Shown here one piece after another: positions 26,186 to 34,601 of a stretch of DNA of 64,000 nt. The stretch is taken from assembly GCA_947644715.1 (NCBI GenBank), contig CANSAP010000008.1, positions 1 to 64,000 on the forward strand, given 5' to 3'. Position 1 is the first letter of the stretch. Each line of letters starts with the position of its first letter. A model generated the notes under the pieces. It had not been told where the DNA came from and searched no databases. It was given only the letters and a program-made list of their open reading frames with translations. The stretch comes from an uncultured Bacteroidales bacterium (GTDB lineage Bacteria; Bacteroidota; Bacteroidia; Bacteroidales; Muribaculaceae). A program made the position numbers and the translations under genes.

Positions 26186-27001
26186 TCAGGCTTTGGCCTT
26201 CGATGCGCGGCGCTTGGGTGCGGGAGCTTCCACTACCTCTTCTTCAAGGCCGGCAAGCTTGGCATCAATCATGATGCGTCCGCAGTATTCGCATACGATA
26301 ATCTTCTTGTGCATTTTGATTTCCAACTGACGCTGTGAAGGGATGCGATTGAAGCAACCGCCACAGGCGTTACGCTGCACAGTCACGATGCCAAGACCGT
26401 TGCGCGCGTTCTTGCGAATGCGCTTGAAAGCAGCCAGGGTGTAAGCATCAATGAGGGGTTCGAGGTCGAGAGCACGGGCACGCAGGTTCTCCTCCTCGGC
26501 CTTGGTCTCGCTCACGATGTCGGCGAGTTCAGCACGCTTCTCTGCCAAAATGTGTTCACCGTCGGCGAGCTCTTCCTGAGTGCGTACAATCTCAGCTTCT
26601 TTGTTCTCGCGCGCAGTGGTGTACTCACGGATGTTCTTTTCGGCCAGCTCGATTTCGAGTCCTTCAAATTCAATTTCTTTGTTAAGGAAGTCGAATTCGC
26701 GGTTGTTGCGCACGTTGTCCTGCTGCTCTTTGTAGCGGGCAATTTTTGCCTGACGGTCGTTGATTTCACCGGTCTTGGTTGCAATCATTTTCTTCAGCTC
26801 GGCAATCTCTTCGCGATGCTTTTCGATGCGGGTGTTATAGCGTGCGATGTTATCCTCCAGGTCTTTCACTTCGTTGGGAAGCTCACCGCGGAGAATCTTG
26901 ATACGGTCAATCTCGGAGAGAATGGTCTGCAATTCAAAGAGGGTCTTCAATCGTTCCTCTACGCTGCGTTCCTTATCCGTTTTCTTGCTTTCAGTAGCCA
27001 T
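26186..27001 (-). CDS. Coiled-coil protein with C4 zinc ribbon
   Basis: A 271-residue cytoplasmic protein. Residues 1-190 are a long helical coiled coil rich in Glu/Lys/Arg; the C-terminal part has a zinc ribbon with paired motifs ACGGCFN and CEYCGR. This is the CT398/DUF164-like family, thought to bind nucleic acids or act as an adaptor; the biochemical role is not settled. It lies 29 bp after the nif3-like gene on the same strand, a pairing seen in many bacteria. The tail is Ala/Lys-rich (PKRRASKAKA). Confidence 0.88.
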   Translation of the reverse strand: MATESKKTDKERSVEERLKTLFELQTILSEIDRIKILRGELPNEVKDLEDNIARYNTRIEKHREEIAELKKMIATKTGEINDRQAKIARYKEQQDNVRNNREFDFLNKEIEFEGLEIELAEKNIREYTTARENKEAEIVRTQEELADGEHILAEKRAELADIVSETKAEEENLRARALDLEPLIDAYTLAAFKRIRKNARNGLGIVTVQRNACGGCFNRIPSQRQLEIKMHKKIIVCEYCGRIMIDAKLAGLEEEVVEAPAPKRRASKAKA

Positions 27002-27030
27002 ATATTGATGTTTACTTTTGTATTTCTGAA

Positions 27031-27816
27031 TTATAGGAAGTTAATGGGGTTATGCTCTTCTTCAGAGGTGTATGTCACGAAGTCGGGGAAGCGGTCGGCA
27101 AGCAGATGGCTGAATATCTTGCGGGTGCACAGTTCGCTCTCAAAATGCCCGACATCAGCAATCAGGATGCGTTTGCCCCAAGTGGTGAAGTCGTGATATT
27201 TTACGTCGCCCGTCACCATTGCATCGGCACCGGCCTCAACAGCCTTGCGGATAAGGCTTGCACCCGCACCGCCACAGACTGCTATCCGCCTGACAATCAG
27301 TGAGGGGAATGATGCGGAGTACTTCAGACACTTGACGCCGAACGTATCCTTCACCTTGCGCAGGAATTCGAGAGCAGGGAGCGGCTCAATGAGTCCGATT
27401 GCCCCAAGCCCGACATGCTCGTCGGCGGCATCGGGGTCAAGCACCTTTACATCGTGCAGGCCGAGAGCGGCTGCAATCTCCATGCTCACTCCGCCTCGGG
27501 CACGGTCAAGATTCGTGTGGGCTGAATAAATAGAGATTCCATGGCTCAGGGCCTTGATGATGATGCGTCCTTGCTCTGTGGCTGTCGTCACACTCTTGGC
27601 TCCACCGAAAATCAGCGGATGATGCGAGATAATCAAGTTACAACCTCGATTCAAGGCTTCGTCAATAGTCTGCTCCGTCACGTCGAGGCATATCAATGCA
27701 GCGGTGGCTCTGCTCTCGGCATCGCCTACCTGCAAACCGGCATTGTCATAGCTCTCCTGCAGGGATAGCGGAGCATACGATTCAAGCGCCTGAATTATCT
27801 CTTTAACCGTGGGCAT
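27031..27816 (-). CDS. Nif3-like dinuclear metal-centre protein
   Basis: A 261-residue cytoplasmic protein with the Nif3/YbgI metal-binding residues: HH in IISHHPLIFGG, His in SAHTNLD, and the C-terminal GDVKYHD and DVGHFESE motifs. The family forms hexameric rings with a two-metal site and is annotated as GTP cyclohydrolase type 2-like, though its true substrate is unclear. At 261 residues it lacks the PII-like insertion of longer homologues. It starts 13 bp after aspS and probably shares its transcript. Confidence 0.9.
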   Translation of the reverse strand: MPTVKEIIQALESYAPLSLQESYDNAGLQVGDAESRATAALICLDVTEQTIDEALNRGCNLIISHHPLIFGGAKSVTTATEQGRIIIKALSHGISIYSAHTNLDRARGGVSMEIAAALGLHDVKVLDPDAADEHVGLGAIGLIEPLPALEFLRKVKDTFGVKCLKYSASFPSLIVRRIAVCGGAGASLIRKAVEAGADAMVTGDVKYHDFTTWGKRILIADVGHFESELCTRKIFSHLLADRFPDFVTYTSEEEHNPINFL

Positions 27817-27829
27817 ATGCTGTCAGCTC

Positions 27830-29587
27830 TTATTTATCAAGGGGTTGAAGTTGCAGCTTCAGCTCGTCGAGCTGTGCGGGGTCGAGCGGTGAGGGTGACT
27901 CGTTCATGACATCACGTCCGGAGTTGTTCTTCGGGAAGGCAATGGTGTCGCGGATAGAGTCGAGTTCAGCCAGCATGGAGACGAAGCGGTCGAAGCCTAA
28001 CGCAAGACCACCGTGAGGGGGTGCGCCATACTTGAACGCATTCATGAGGAAGCCAAACTGTTCCTGTGCTTTTTCGGGGGTGAAGCCCAGCAGTTCAAAC
28101 ATGGTGTCCTGCAACTCGCTGTCATGGATACGTATTGAACCGCCACCCAATTCGGTACCGTTCACAACTATGTCGTAAGCCGTAGCGCGCACTTTGCCGG
28201 TGTCGGTGTGCAGCAGCGGAATATCCTCGGGGTTGGGCGCTGTGAAAGGATGGTGCATGGCGTAGTAGCGCTGAGTCTCTTCGTCCCACTCGAACAGGGG
28301 GAAGTCAATCACCCAGAGGGGAGCGAATTGATTTTTGGGACGCAGGCCGAGTCGGTTGCCCATCTCCAGGCGGAGTTCTCCGAGCGCTTTGCGGGTTTTG
28401 GCAGTTGCTCCGCTCAGAATCAGCAGCAGGTCACCGGGGTTGGCATTCATGGCCTGAGCCCATTGCTTGAGGTCGTCGTCGCTGAAGAACTTGCCAACGC
28501 TGCTCTTGATTGACCCATCCTCGGCAATCTTCACCCAAACGAGTCCCTTGGCGCCTATCTGCGGACGCTTGACGAAGTCTGTCAGTTCATCGGTTTGCTT
28601 GCGGGTGTAGCCTGCACATCCGGGCACGCAGATGCCTGCGGTGTACTCTGCATCATCCATCACTGCAAAGCCATGACCTTTCACTAAGTCGGTGAGTTCA
28701 ACGAACTTCATGCCGAAACGGATGTCGGGCTTGTCGGAGCCGTAATACTTCATTGCATCGGCCCAGGTGATGCGGGGGAAGGCTTCCGTGAAGTCGATGT
28801 TTTTAACATACTTGAAGATATGCTTTACAAGTCCTTCAAACATATTGATGACATCTTCCTGCTCTACGAAGCTCATTTCGCAGTCCACCTGAGTGAACTC
28901 CGGCTGACGGTCAGCACGCAGGTCTTCATCGCGGAAGCATTTTGCGAGCTGGAAGTAGCGGTCGAATCCGCTGACCATCAGGAGCTGCTTGAAGATTTGA
29001 GGGCTCTGGGGGAGTGCATAGAACTCGCCGGGATTCATGCGTGAGGGAACAACGAAGTCACGCGCTCCTTCAGGGGTGGACTTAACGAGTATCGGGGTTT
29101 CGATTTCCAGGAAGCCATTGGCATCCAGGTAGCGACGAATCTCGAAGGCCATGCGGTGGCGCAATTCGAGGTTGGCACGCGGAGCGGGACGACGAAGGTC
29201 GAGATAACGGAACTTCATGCGGAGGTCATCGCCACCATCCGTGTTGTCTTCAATCGTGAACGGGGGGACATCGCTCTTGTTCAGGATTTTAAGCTCTGAG
29301 GCTATAATCTCGATTTCACCCGTGGGCAGATTCATGTTTTTGGAGGCACGCTCTTCGACTTTGCCGGTGACCTGCACCACGAATTCGCGGCCAAGCTTTG
29401 AAGCGGCATCGCAAAGGTCGGCGTTAATCTCGTGACTGAACACAACCTGAGTGATACCGTAGCGGTCTCGCACATCCACAAATGTCATGCCACCCATTTT
29501 GCGGCTGCGCTGAACCCAGCCGGCTATGGTTACTTCTTTTCCACAATCACAGAGACGCAACTCTCCGCATGTAGCTGTTCTATACAT
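27830..29587 (-). CDS. aspS: Aspartyl-tRNA synthetase
   Basis: Charges tRNA-Asp in the cytoplasm. The start is the ATG at 29587 ([12 protein letters not shown]), giving 585 residues; an extension to 29644 adds 19 residues unlike the family. An OB-fold anticodon domain is at the N terminus ([20 protein letters not shown]). The class II core has motif 2 ([18 protein letters not shown]) and motif 3 ([13 protein letters not shown]), with the bacterial GAD insertion between. It leads a three-gene minus-strand unit with nif3-like and zinc-ribbon genes, under a clear promoter. Confidence 0.96.
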   Translation of the reverse strand: MYRTATCGELRLCDCGKEVTIAGWVQRSRKMGGMTFVDVRDRYGITQVVFSHEINADLCDAASKLGREFVVQVTGKVEERASKNMNLPTGEIEIIASELKILNKSDVPPFTIEDNTDGGDDLRMKFRYLDLRRPAPRANLELRHRMAFEIRRYLDANGFLEIETPILVKSTPEGARDFVVPSRMNPGEFYALPQSPQIFKQLLMVSGFDRYFQLAKCFRDEDLRADRQPEFTQVDCEMSFVEQEDVINMFEGLVKHIFKYVKNIDFTEAFPRITWADAMKYYGSDKPDIRFGMKFVELTDLVKGHGFAVMDDAEYTAGICVPGCAGYTRKQTDELTDFVKRPQIGAKGLVWVKIAEDGSIKSSVGKFFSDDDLKQWAQAMNANPGDLLLILSGATAKTRKALGELRLEMGNRLGLRPKNQFAPLWVIDFPLFEWDEETQRYYAMHHPFTAPNPEDIPLLHTDTGKVRATAYDIVVNGTELGGGSIRIHDSELQDTMFELLGFTPEKAQEQFGFLMNAFKYGAPPHGGLALGFDRFVSMLAELDSIRDTIAFPKNNSGRDVMNESPSPLDPAQLDELKLQLQPLDK

Positions 29588-29677
29588 ATTTACAAGTATG
29601 AATAATATTCTTTTGCATAAACAACCCATCCACACCCGGGACAAGCCCTAATCGGCATACAATGAGCCATTAAACAT

Positions 29678-29708
29678 GCAAAGTTAATAATAAATTTCGT
29701 GCTTGCAA
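29678..29708 (-). promoter_or_regulatory. aspS promoter
   Basis: On the minus strand: TTG (29706-29708), 19 bp, TAACTTTGC (29678-29686), about 90 bp before the ATG at 29587. Confidence 0.7.
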
Positions 29709-29857
29709 AATTTTCATTCCGTTTCGTCAGTCTGTCCGTCAGTCGGTCCTTCTCCAAGAGGGTTGCGATTGACCGGTCTGCAACTGCTCGACCGTCAGTC
29801 TTTTGGGGTGCCGTCGCTCATGAGTCAGGGTGTTTAATCCCCCTTTTTAACGAGCAA

Positions 29858-29888
29858 TGCGACCCGGCCTGAGTAGAGGCGAGTCGCA
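29858..29888. terminator. Weak hairpin after the secreted-protein gene
   Basis: TGCGAC and GTCGCA form a short stem (with partial pairing inside) 30 bp after the stop at 29919. The remainder of 29709-29857 shows only low-complexity GTCAGTC-like runs and no gene. Confidence 0.35.
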
Positions 29889-29918
29889 CTGTGCGATGAT
29901 TATCATGGTAGGGCTCCG

Positions 29919-30857
29919 TTACTGCGAAACTATGATTTTGCGGCTTGTGCCGCCCAGGTTCTCGATGTAGATTCCGCTCGATGTGGGTCTGCCTTGAACC
30001 ATCCGGCCGTCGATGGTGTAATACATGGCTTCCCGGGATACCTGCGAGGGGATTGCGGAGACTCCGGTCTGAATATCGTTGTTCACTTCGATGTAGCCAT
30101 CCTTGAGGTTTATCTCGATGTGTGAGTAGCCGTAATACTGTTTGACTGACTGCGATACGTTAAAGGTGGCTGAGGTGTTGGTGGCATAAGCGATTGCCAC
30201 GGGGGTGTCATCTTCCAGTGTGATTGCAGATTCTGAGGCATCGGTCGGGCCGAAAATAAATGCGTCTACGTTATATTGGGGTTCATATGAGATTTTGAAG
30301 TCAGCGGGCACTATGACGTCTGCGGCATATTCGCCTGTTGTCGCATCACCTTGCACCTCTACACTTGCTCCTGAGGCATTCATGAGGTAAAGCTTCTGCG
30401 GATATTCGGGCACACCGGAGGTGGCTGTGGGCTTTGCTACAATCATGTTGGTGCTAATGCCATCGATGCTTCGGGTGTAGTACTCGAAGTCATATACCCC
30501 GGCTCCCGGCAAGGTGATGACTGTGCCTGTGGATGCTATGGTGAGGGGGCTGGGATAGTTGGCCGGGATAGGGGTTACGGCGTAGGGGGGAAGACCGTTA
30601 AAAGTAAATTCCTGTGTGGAGCGTTTTTCCACATAGACTGCAAACTTTCCGGAGGTGACGGCTACGTCAGAGGCTGTGTAAGTGTCGCCATCTGATGTGG
30701 AGAGCTGCACCATGTCGGAGTAATTGCCTGAGGCATCGGGAGTCACTGTGCCATCGGCTGAGGCGGGGATGATGTAGACATTGTAATCGTAGTCCTGAGC
30801 GGAGGCTGATAGGGATACGAGCAACAGAGAGATAATGAGTGTGTAAATCTTTTTCAT
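29919..30857 (-). CDS. Secreted protein of unknown function with sorting-like C terminus
   Basis: A 312-residue secreted protein; signal peptide MKKIYTLIISLLLVSLSASA. The body is rich in Thr, Ser, Ala and Tyr and looks like beta-sandwich repeats; YPQKLYLMNASGASVEV resembles the PEKLYLIG module of the GH13 amylase at 23894-26029. The end (YYTIDGRMVQGRPTSSGIYI, then a KIIVSQ tail) shares the amylase's C-terminal pattern Y/F-x3-G-x-x-V...GIYI...K-x-IV, similar to Bacteroidota sorting or anchoring domains. No catalytic residues are apparent. A starch- or surface-related role is only a guess from the shared modules. Confidence 0.7.
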   Translation of the reverse strand: MKKIYTLIISLLLVSLSASAQDYDYNVYIIPASADGTVTPDASGNYSDMVQLSTSDGDTYTASDVAVTSGKFAVYVEKRSTQEFTFNGLPPYAVTPIPANYPSPLTIASTGTVITLPGAGVYDFEYYTRSIDGISTNMIVAKPTATSGVPEYPQKLYLMNASGASVEVQGDATTGEYAADVIVPADFKISYEPQYNVDAFIFGPTDASESAITLEDDTPVAIAYATNTSATFNVSQSVKQYYGYSHIEINLKDGYIEVNNDIQTGVSAIPSQVSREAMYYTIDGRMVQGRPTSSGIYIENLGGTSRKIIVSQ

Positions 30858-30920
30858 AGTTTTTCAATTAAGAGTTTGATAGTATAACACTGCTGCTCTG
30901 CTCTTGGTTTATAAAGCTAC

Positions 30921-30961
30921 AGCGACAAACACTCCTGTGTGTGGGGGGAGTGTCTGTCGCT
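30921..30961 (-). terminator. Hairpin after trxA
   Basis: AGCGACAAACACTCC pairs with GGAGTGTCTGTCGCT (one mismatch) over an 11-nt G/T loop, just beyond the trxA stop. Confidence 0.65.
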
Positions 30962-30988
30962 GCTTGTATGGGGATACGAGGTAACCTC

Positions 30989-31303
30989 TTAGAGCAATGC
31001 TTCGAGCTTTGAACGGAGTTCGTCGATGGAGACGAGACCCACTGTGCGGTCTTTCAGCTCACCATCCTTGAAGAAGAGGACTGTGGGGATGTTGCGCACG
31101 CGGTTTTCTGCTGAGATTTCGTCGTTTTCGTCGACATTGAGTTTGCCTACAATAGCTTTGCCCTCAAACTCTTCGGCGAGCTTCTCAACAGCGGGTCCGA
31201 GCTTGATGCAGGGGCCACACCATTCTGCCCAAAGGTCGATTACGACGGGCTTACCTGAATTAATTGCCTCACGGGCTGATTCGTCTGTAAATTTAGTTGC
31301 CAT
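30989..31303 (-). CDS. trxA: Thioredoxin
   Basis: A 104-residue cytoplasmic disulfide reductase. The redox motif WCGPC follows VIDLWAE, and the cis-Pro lies in IPTVLFF, both in standard positions. Length is typical. The promoter lies about 310 bp upstream, on the far side of palindromic element B, so the mRNA would carry the element in its leader. A hairpin follows the stop. Confidence 0.95.
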   Translation of the reverse strand: MATKFTDESAREAINSGKPVVIDLWAEWCGPCIKLGPAVEKLAEEFEGKAIVGKLNVDENDEISAENRVRNIPTVLFFKDGELKDRTVGLVSIDELRSKLEALL

Positions 31304-31322
31304 AGTTTCAGTATTATAGATT

Positions 31323-31580
31323 TAAGAGTGTTGTCTAAAAATATATGTTAAGACTGAGGCGGCTGTTTTTAGGAATTTACAAAAAGCAGCCGGACAATGT
31401 TTCCGGAAGCCCTTTGTATTCCTCAAGTGTGCTAAAAATAAATGTTCCGTCCCGCATCTTTAAGCCTCTTCAGCCCGTTGGTTCGGTCACATAGCCCGCT
31501 ATGCGCCCTCTCCTGCATGGCTGAAGCCATCTTAAAACTGCGGCCTCAGTCTTAACATATATTTTTAGACACACTCTAAG
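31323..31580. repeat. Palindromic element B (short form, GAGTGTGTC ends)
   Basis: A 258-bp element. The left end is TAAGAGTGTTGTCTAAAAAT, the right end is the inverted CTTAGAGTGTGTCTAAAAAT, and the matching ends extend through TTAAGACTGAGGC. Inside are hairpins CCGGA/TCCGG, ATGGCT/AGCCAT and the core CATAGCCCGCTATG, with a 28-nt core at 31483-31510 in reverse orientation relative to element A. It matches element C almost base for base but lacks C's first hairpin module. It sits between trxA and the HU gene, which are divergent. Confidence 0.82.
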
Positions 31581-31609
31581 TTTCGGCTATGATTGTTGCG
31601 AAAATTGCC

Positions 31610-31640
31610 CCAAAGTTACACCAAATTTCCCACACTACAA
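31610..31640 (-). promoter_or_regulatory. Probable trxA promoter, upstream of element B
   Basis: On the minus strand: TTG (31638-31640), 19 bp, TAACTTTGG (31610-31618). No promoter was seen between element B and trxA. Confidence 0.5.
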
Positions 31641-31684
31641 AATTTTTATTCGCCTAAAAATTTTCCCAACCGGAATTGAATTAT

Positions 31685-31693
31685 TACCTTTGC
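31685..31693 (+). promoter_or_regulatory. Promoter -7 box for the HU-type gene
   Basis: TACCTTTGC fits TAnnTTTGC; the leader to the ATG at 31814 is about 115 nt. Confidence 0.55.
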
Positions 31694-31813
31694 AAAATAA
31701 TCGCGGGCAATCACTTCCTGCCGCAGGATTTCCTGCCGGGTACATATCCACATGCCACAAGACAGGCTCCGGAACTCAGGCAGGATAAATCGTTATTATT
31801 TGAAGAGGCTCAT

Positions 31814-32095
31814 ATGGACACTAAGACTTTGATTGACAACATCTCTCGCCGCGCAGAACTTGACAAGAGTGCGTGCGCTTCATTGCTTGAATCTATGGTC
31901 GACACTATCGGCTCACGGTGCAGCCGCATGGACAGTGTAGCCATTCCGGGCTTCGGCAGCTTCGAACCGAAGAAGCGGATGGAGCGGGTCATGGTGATGC
32001 CCTCTACGGGAAAGCGGATGTTGCTGCCTCCGAAGATTGTGCTTTCGTTCAAGCCTTCGGCTATGCTTAAGCAGAAGCTGCGTGAGTCCAAATGA
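31814..32095 (+). CDS. HU/IHF-family DNA-binding protein
   Basis: A 93-residue DNA-bending protein starting at the ATG at 31814, preceded by a purine-rich GAAGAGG. The HU fold is seen as LIDNISRRAELDKSACASLL, IPGFGSFEPKKR and a basic beta-arm (ERVMVMPSTGKRMLLPPK). In-frame sequence upstream to 31676 does not look like HU. It precedes another HU-domain protein by 91 bp; the two may be co-transcribed. Confidence 0.88.
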   Translation: MDTKTLIDNISRRAELDKSACASLLESMVDTIGSRCSRMDSVAIPGFGSFEPKKRMERVMVMPSTGKRMLLPPKIVLSFKPSAMLKQKLRESK

Positions 32096-32186
32096 TTCTG
32101 TTGCAGGGAGCGCATCTCTCTGAGCTAAATTCGATTTCCAAATTCACACCTTAAAACAAGTAACTCCTCTACTATAATATTTGCCA

Positions 32187-33509
32187 ATGAACGCGAAAAT
32201 AACTTTACCCGACCTTATAACAGCCCTGTCCGAAAATTCCGGTCAGCCCCGCAGTGTGTGTGAACGTTTCATTAAGGTGATGTTTGCCACGGTGGCTGAG
32301 ACGCTTGTTGCCGGAGAGAATGTGAAGATTAAAGGACTGGGCACTTTCAAGGTGAGTGATGTTGAGGAGCGCAAAAGTGTGAATGTCAACACGGGTGCCG
32401 AGATGATTATTCCGGGTCACCGGAAGGTTTCATTTAATCCTGACAAGAGTCTGGCGGAGTTAATCAATTTGCCGTTCGCTCTGTTTGAGCCGGTTGAGCT
32501 TGAGGATGAGGTGTCGGAAGAGATGCTGGCCGGCGTTGATGAGCAAATGCCTGAGGCTGCGCAAGTGGCTGAGACGCAGCCCCCGGTGCAGGAGGAAGCT
32601 CCAGCCCCTGAGCCGAGCGCCCCTGAAACTGCCGAGCCAACCGAGGGCAGTGAGCCTGACCCTTGGGAGGAGGCTGTCGAGGAGCAATTCTCTGAGCCTG
32701 TGTCTACAAACGAACCTGAACCTGCGCCTGAGCCTACACCTGAACCTGAGCCGGCTGAGACGCCACAGGAGCCGGAGGAAGAAACGATTATTGAGGAGAG
32801 CCGGCAAGCTCCCGCTGAGGCTCCTGCCAAGCCTGCTACGGCTTCAAGTCGTTACGAATCCATTATAGATATAGAGGATGAAGCGGAGGAGAACCGCAAG
32901 AAGGTTGAGATTCATGTGCATTCGCCTGAATGTCATGCACCTCACTTCAGGAAGGGTATTTATATCGGCATAGCGGCAGCAGTTGTCTGCATGGTCCTTC
33001 TGCTGGCTGCATGGCGCATTTTCCTTCCGGCATCTTTCTGTGCTCTGACGGCCACTGCTGAGCCACAGTCTCAAGGCGAGTTGATTGCGCAGCAGGCACG
33101 TGAGGCCACTCCGGCTGCCGACACACTCCCCCCGGCTGCCGACACGCTTCCGCAGGGGGAGCGCATCGAGCCTGTGCAGGCTGCTGAGGCACCTGACGCT
33201 GCTCCCACTCAGGCTTCTGACAAGGCTACCGAGGAGCATGTGCAGGAGGCTCCCGCCAAGGTCTACGACACGATTACGAAGAAACGCTTTCTGACCACTA
33301 TGGCCAAGGAGCATTATGGCGACTACAATCTCTGGCCTTATATCTATGATGAGAACAAGGCCATTCTCGGTCATCCTGACCGCATCAAGCCGGGCACGAA
33401 GGTGGTCATTCCTCCCGCCTCGAAGTATGGCATTGATGCCGGCAATCCTGACTGCATAGCCCGAGCCAAGCGGCGTGGGGCGGAAATCTACGCCAAGTAT
33501 AAAAAGTAG
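32187..33509 (+). CDS. HU-domain, single-pass membrane, LysM-like fusion protein
   Basis: A 440-residue multidomain protein, start ATG 32187. Residues 1-90 are an HU-like DNA-binding domain (NVKIKGLGTFKVSDVEERKS, then the arm ending PGHRKVSFNPD). About 95-235 is a Glu/Pro/Ala-rich linker (EPEPAPEPTPEPEPAETPQE). A hydrophobic helix near 260-282 (IYIGIAAAVVCMVLLLAAW) crosses the membrane. After a second disordered linker comes a LysM-like domain (FLTTMAKEHYGDYNLWPYIY ... IKPGTKVVIPP). By charge and order, DNA binding would be cytoplasmic and LysM periplasmic, linking nucleoid to cell wall. Similar proteins exist in Bacteroidota but are uncharacterised as far as I know. Confidence 0.85.
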   Translation: MNAKITLPDLITALSENSGQPRSVCERFIKVMFATVAETLVAGENVKIKGLGTFKVSDVEERKSVNVNTGAEMIIPGHRKVSFNPDKSLAELINLPFALFEPVELEDEVSEEMLAGVDEQMPEAAQVAETQPPVQEEAPAPEPSAPETAEPTEGSEPDPWEEAVEEQFSEPVSTNEPEPAPEPTPEPEPAETPQEPEEETIIEESRQAPAEAPAKPATASSRYESIIDIEDEAEENRKKVEIHVHSPECHAPHFRKGIYIGIAAAVVCMVLLLAAWRIFLPASFCALTATAEPQSQGELIAQQAREATPAADTLPPAADTLPQGERIEPVQAAEAPDAAPTQASDKATEEHVQEAPAKVYDTITKKRFLTTMAKEHYGDYNLWPYIYDENKAILGHPDRIKPGTKVVIPPASKYGIDAGNPDCIARAKRRGAEIYAKYKK

Positions 33510-33571
33510 CTTCATTCCCGGCACCGGAGGGATGGCGAAGCTCTGCGGGCGCACATCTTGCGGGAAAGAAT

Positions 33572-33603
33572 TTGCAGAACCGGAAATAATTTGTTAATTT
33601 CGC
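33572..33603 (+). promoter_or_regulatory. Promoter for the DUF3127 gene
   Basis: TTG (33572-33574), 20 bp, TAATTTCGC (33595-33603), about 60 bp before the ATG. Confidence 0.65.
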
Positions 33604-33665
33604 ACGTTATTTCCATCTCCGGGAATAACACTCACACTTACATTAATACAAGAAAACCCCACTAC

Positions 33666-34061
33666 ATGGAAGTATCAGGAAAAATCATAGCTAAGCTCCC
33701 GCTGCAGAGCGGTGTGGCCAAAGCATCAGGTCGCGAATGGAAGAAGCAGGAATATGTGCTTGAGACGCATGACTCCTTTCCCCGCAAGGTGAAGTTCGAT
33801 TTCTTCGGCGAGCGTGTGGACCAATATCCCTTGGAGATTGGCGAGGAGGTGACCGTCTCTTTCGACATTGAGAGCCGCGAGTTCAACGGTCGATGGTACA
33901 CCGACATCCGCGGATGGAAGGCTGAGAAGGGGGCTGCACCCGCTGCCGCTCCTGCCCCTCAGCAGACTGCACCCGCCGCTCCTGCCGACCCCTTCGGAGC
34001 ACCGCAGGCTCCTGCTTTCTCCCCTGCTCCCGACAGCGCTCAGGATGACCTCCCCTTCTGA
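33666..34061 (+). CDS. DUF3127 protein with SSB-like acidic tail
   Basis: A 131-residue protein from the ATG at 33666 (MEVSGKIIAKLPL). Residues 1-90 form the DUF3127 domain, which looks OB-fold-like (SGREWKKQEYVLETHDSFPR, VTVSFDIESREFNGRWYTDI). An Ala/Pro-rich linker leads to the end AQDDLPF, very like the acidic C-terminal tip of single-stranded DNA-binding protein that recruits repair and replication partners. It may therefore be a single-strand binding protein in function. Promoter and terminator flank it, so it is monocistronic. Confidence 0.82.
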   Translation: MEVSGKIIAKLPLQSGVAKASGREWKKQEYVLETHDSFPRKVKFDFFGERVDQYPLEIGEEVTVSFDIESREFNGRWYTDIRGWKAEKGAAPAAAPAPQQTAPAAPADPFGAPQAPAFSPAPDSAQDDLPF

Positions 34062-34091
34062 TTTCCGGCAAAATCCTCGGAAGTAACTGTA

Positions 34092-34150
34092 AAGAAGACC
34101 GCCTGCAGCTCCCTCTACGGCTTGCCGCAGCCGAGTCTTCTTATTCTTTT
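34092..34150 (+). terminator. Terminator after the DUF3127 gene
   Basis: AAGAAGAC (34092-34099) pairs with GTCTTCTT (34135-34142), with GC-rich pairing inside, followed by ATTCTTTT. Confidence 0.6.
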
Positions 34151-34227
34151 GCAGCCGAGTCTTTTATTTATGTCTCTTTTACCGGAAGGTTGAGGAACAC
34201 TTCTCCCCTTCCGATTGTTCTCATTTC

Positions 34228-34590
34228 ATGAACACTACCAACGACAACGACCTGCTCCTGACGATTGTGGAAGCCATTCAGGATCGCAAAGGGCAGGATA
34301 TAACATTGATTGACCTGACAAGGTTGCATGTCAGCAACGCGCAGCATTTCGTGATTGCCCAGGGTGGCAGCCCCACTCAGGTTTCGGCCATTGCCGACTC
34401 TGTGCGCGAACTCGTTCAGCAAAAGCTTGGCATCAAGCCTGTCAACTATACCGGCTACACTAATTCCACATGGATAGTGATTGACTATGGCTATGTTATG
34501 GTGCACATCTTTGTGCCTGATGCCCGCCGGTTCTATGACATTGAAACCCTTTGGGCTGACGGCGAATTCACCGAAATACCCAATATCTAA
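34228..34590 (+). CDS. rsfS: Ribosomal silencing factor
   Basis: A 120-residue protein that binds ribosomal protein uL14 on the large subunit and blocks subunit joining when nutrients are low. Family motifs: GQDITLIDLTRLHVSNAQHF near the N terminus and STWIVIDYGYVMVHIFVPDA with RRFYDIETLWAD at the end. It lies 11 bp upstream of ftsH, a neighbourhood common in Bacteroidales. Confidence 0.93.
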   Translation: MNTTNDNDLLLTIVEAIQDRKGQDITLIDLTRLHVSNAQHFVIAQGGSPTQVSAIADSVRELVQQKLGIKPVNYTGYTNSTWIVIDYGYVMVHIFVPDARRFYDIETLWADGEFTEIPNI

Positions 34591-34601
34591 TCTATCCATT
34601 T

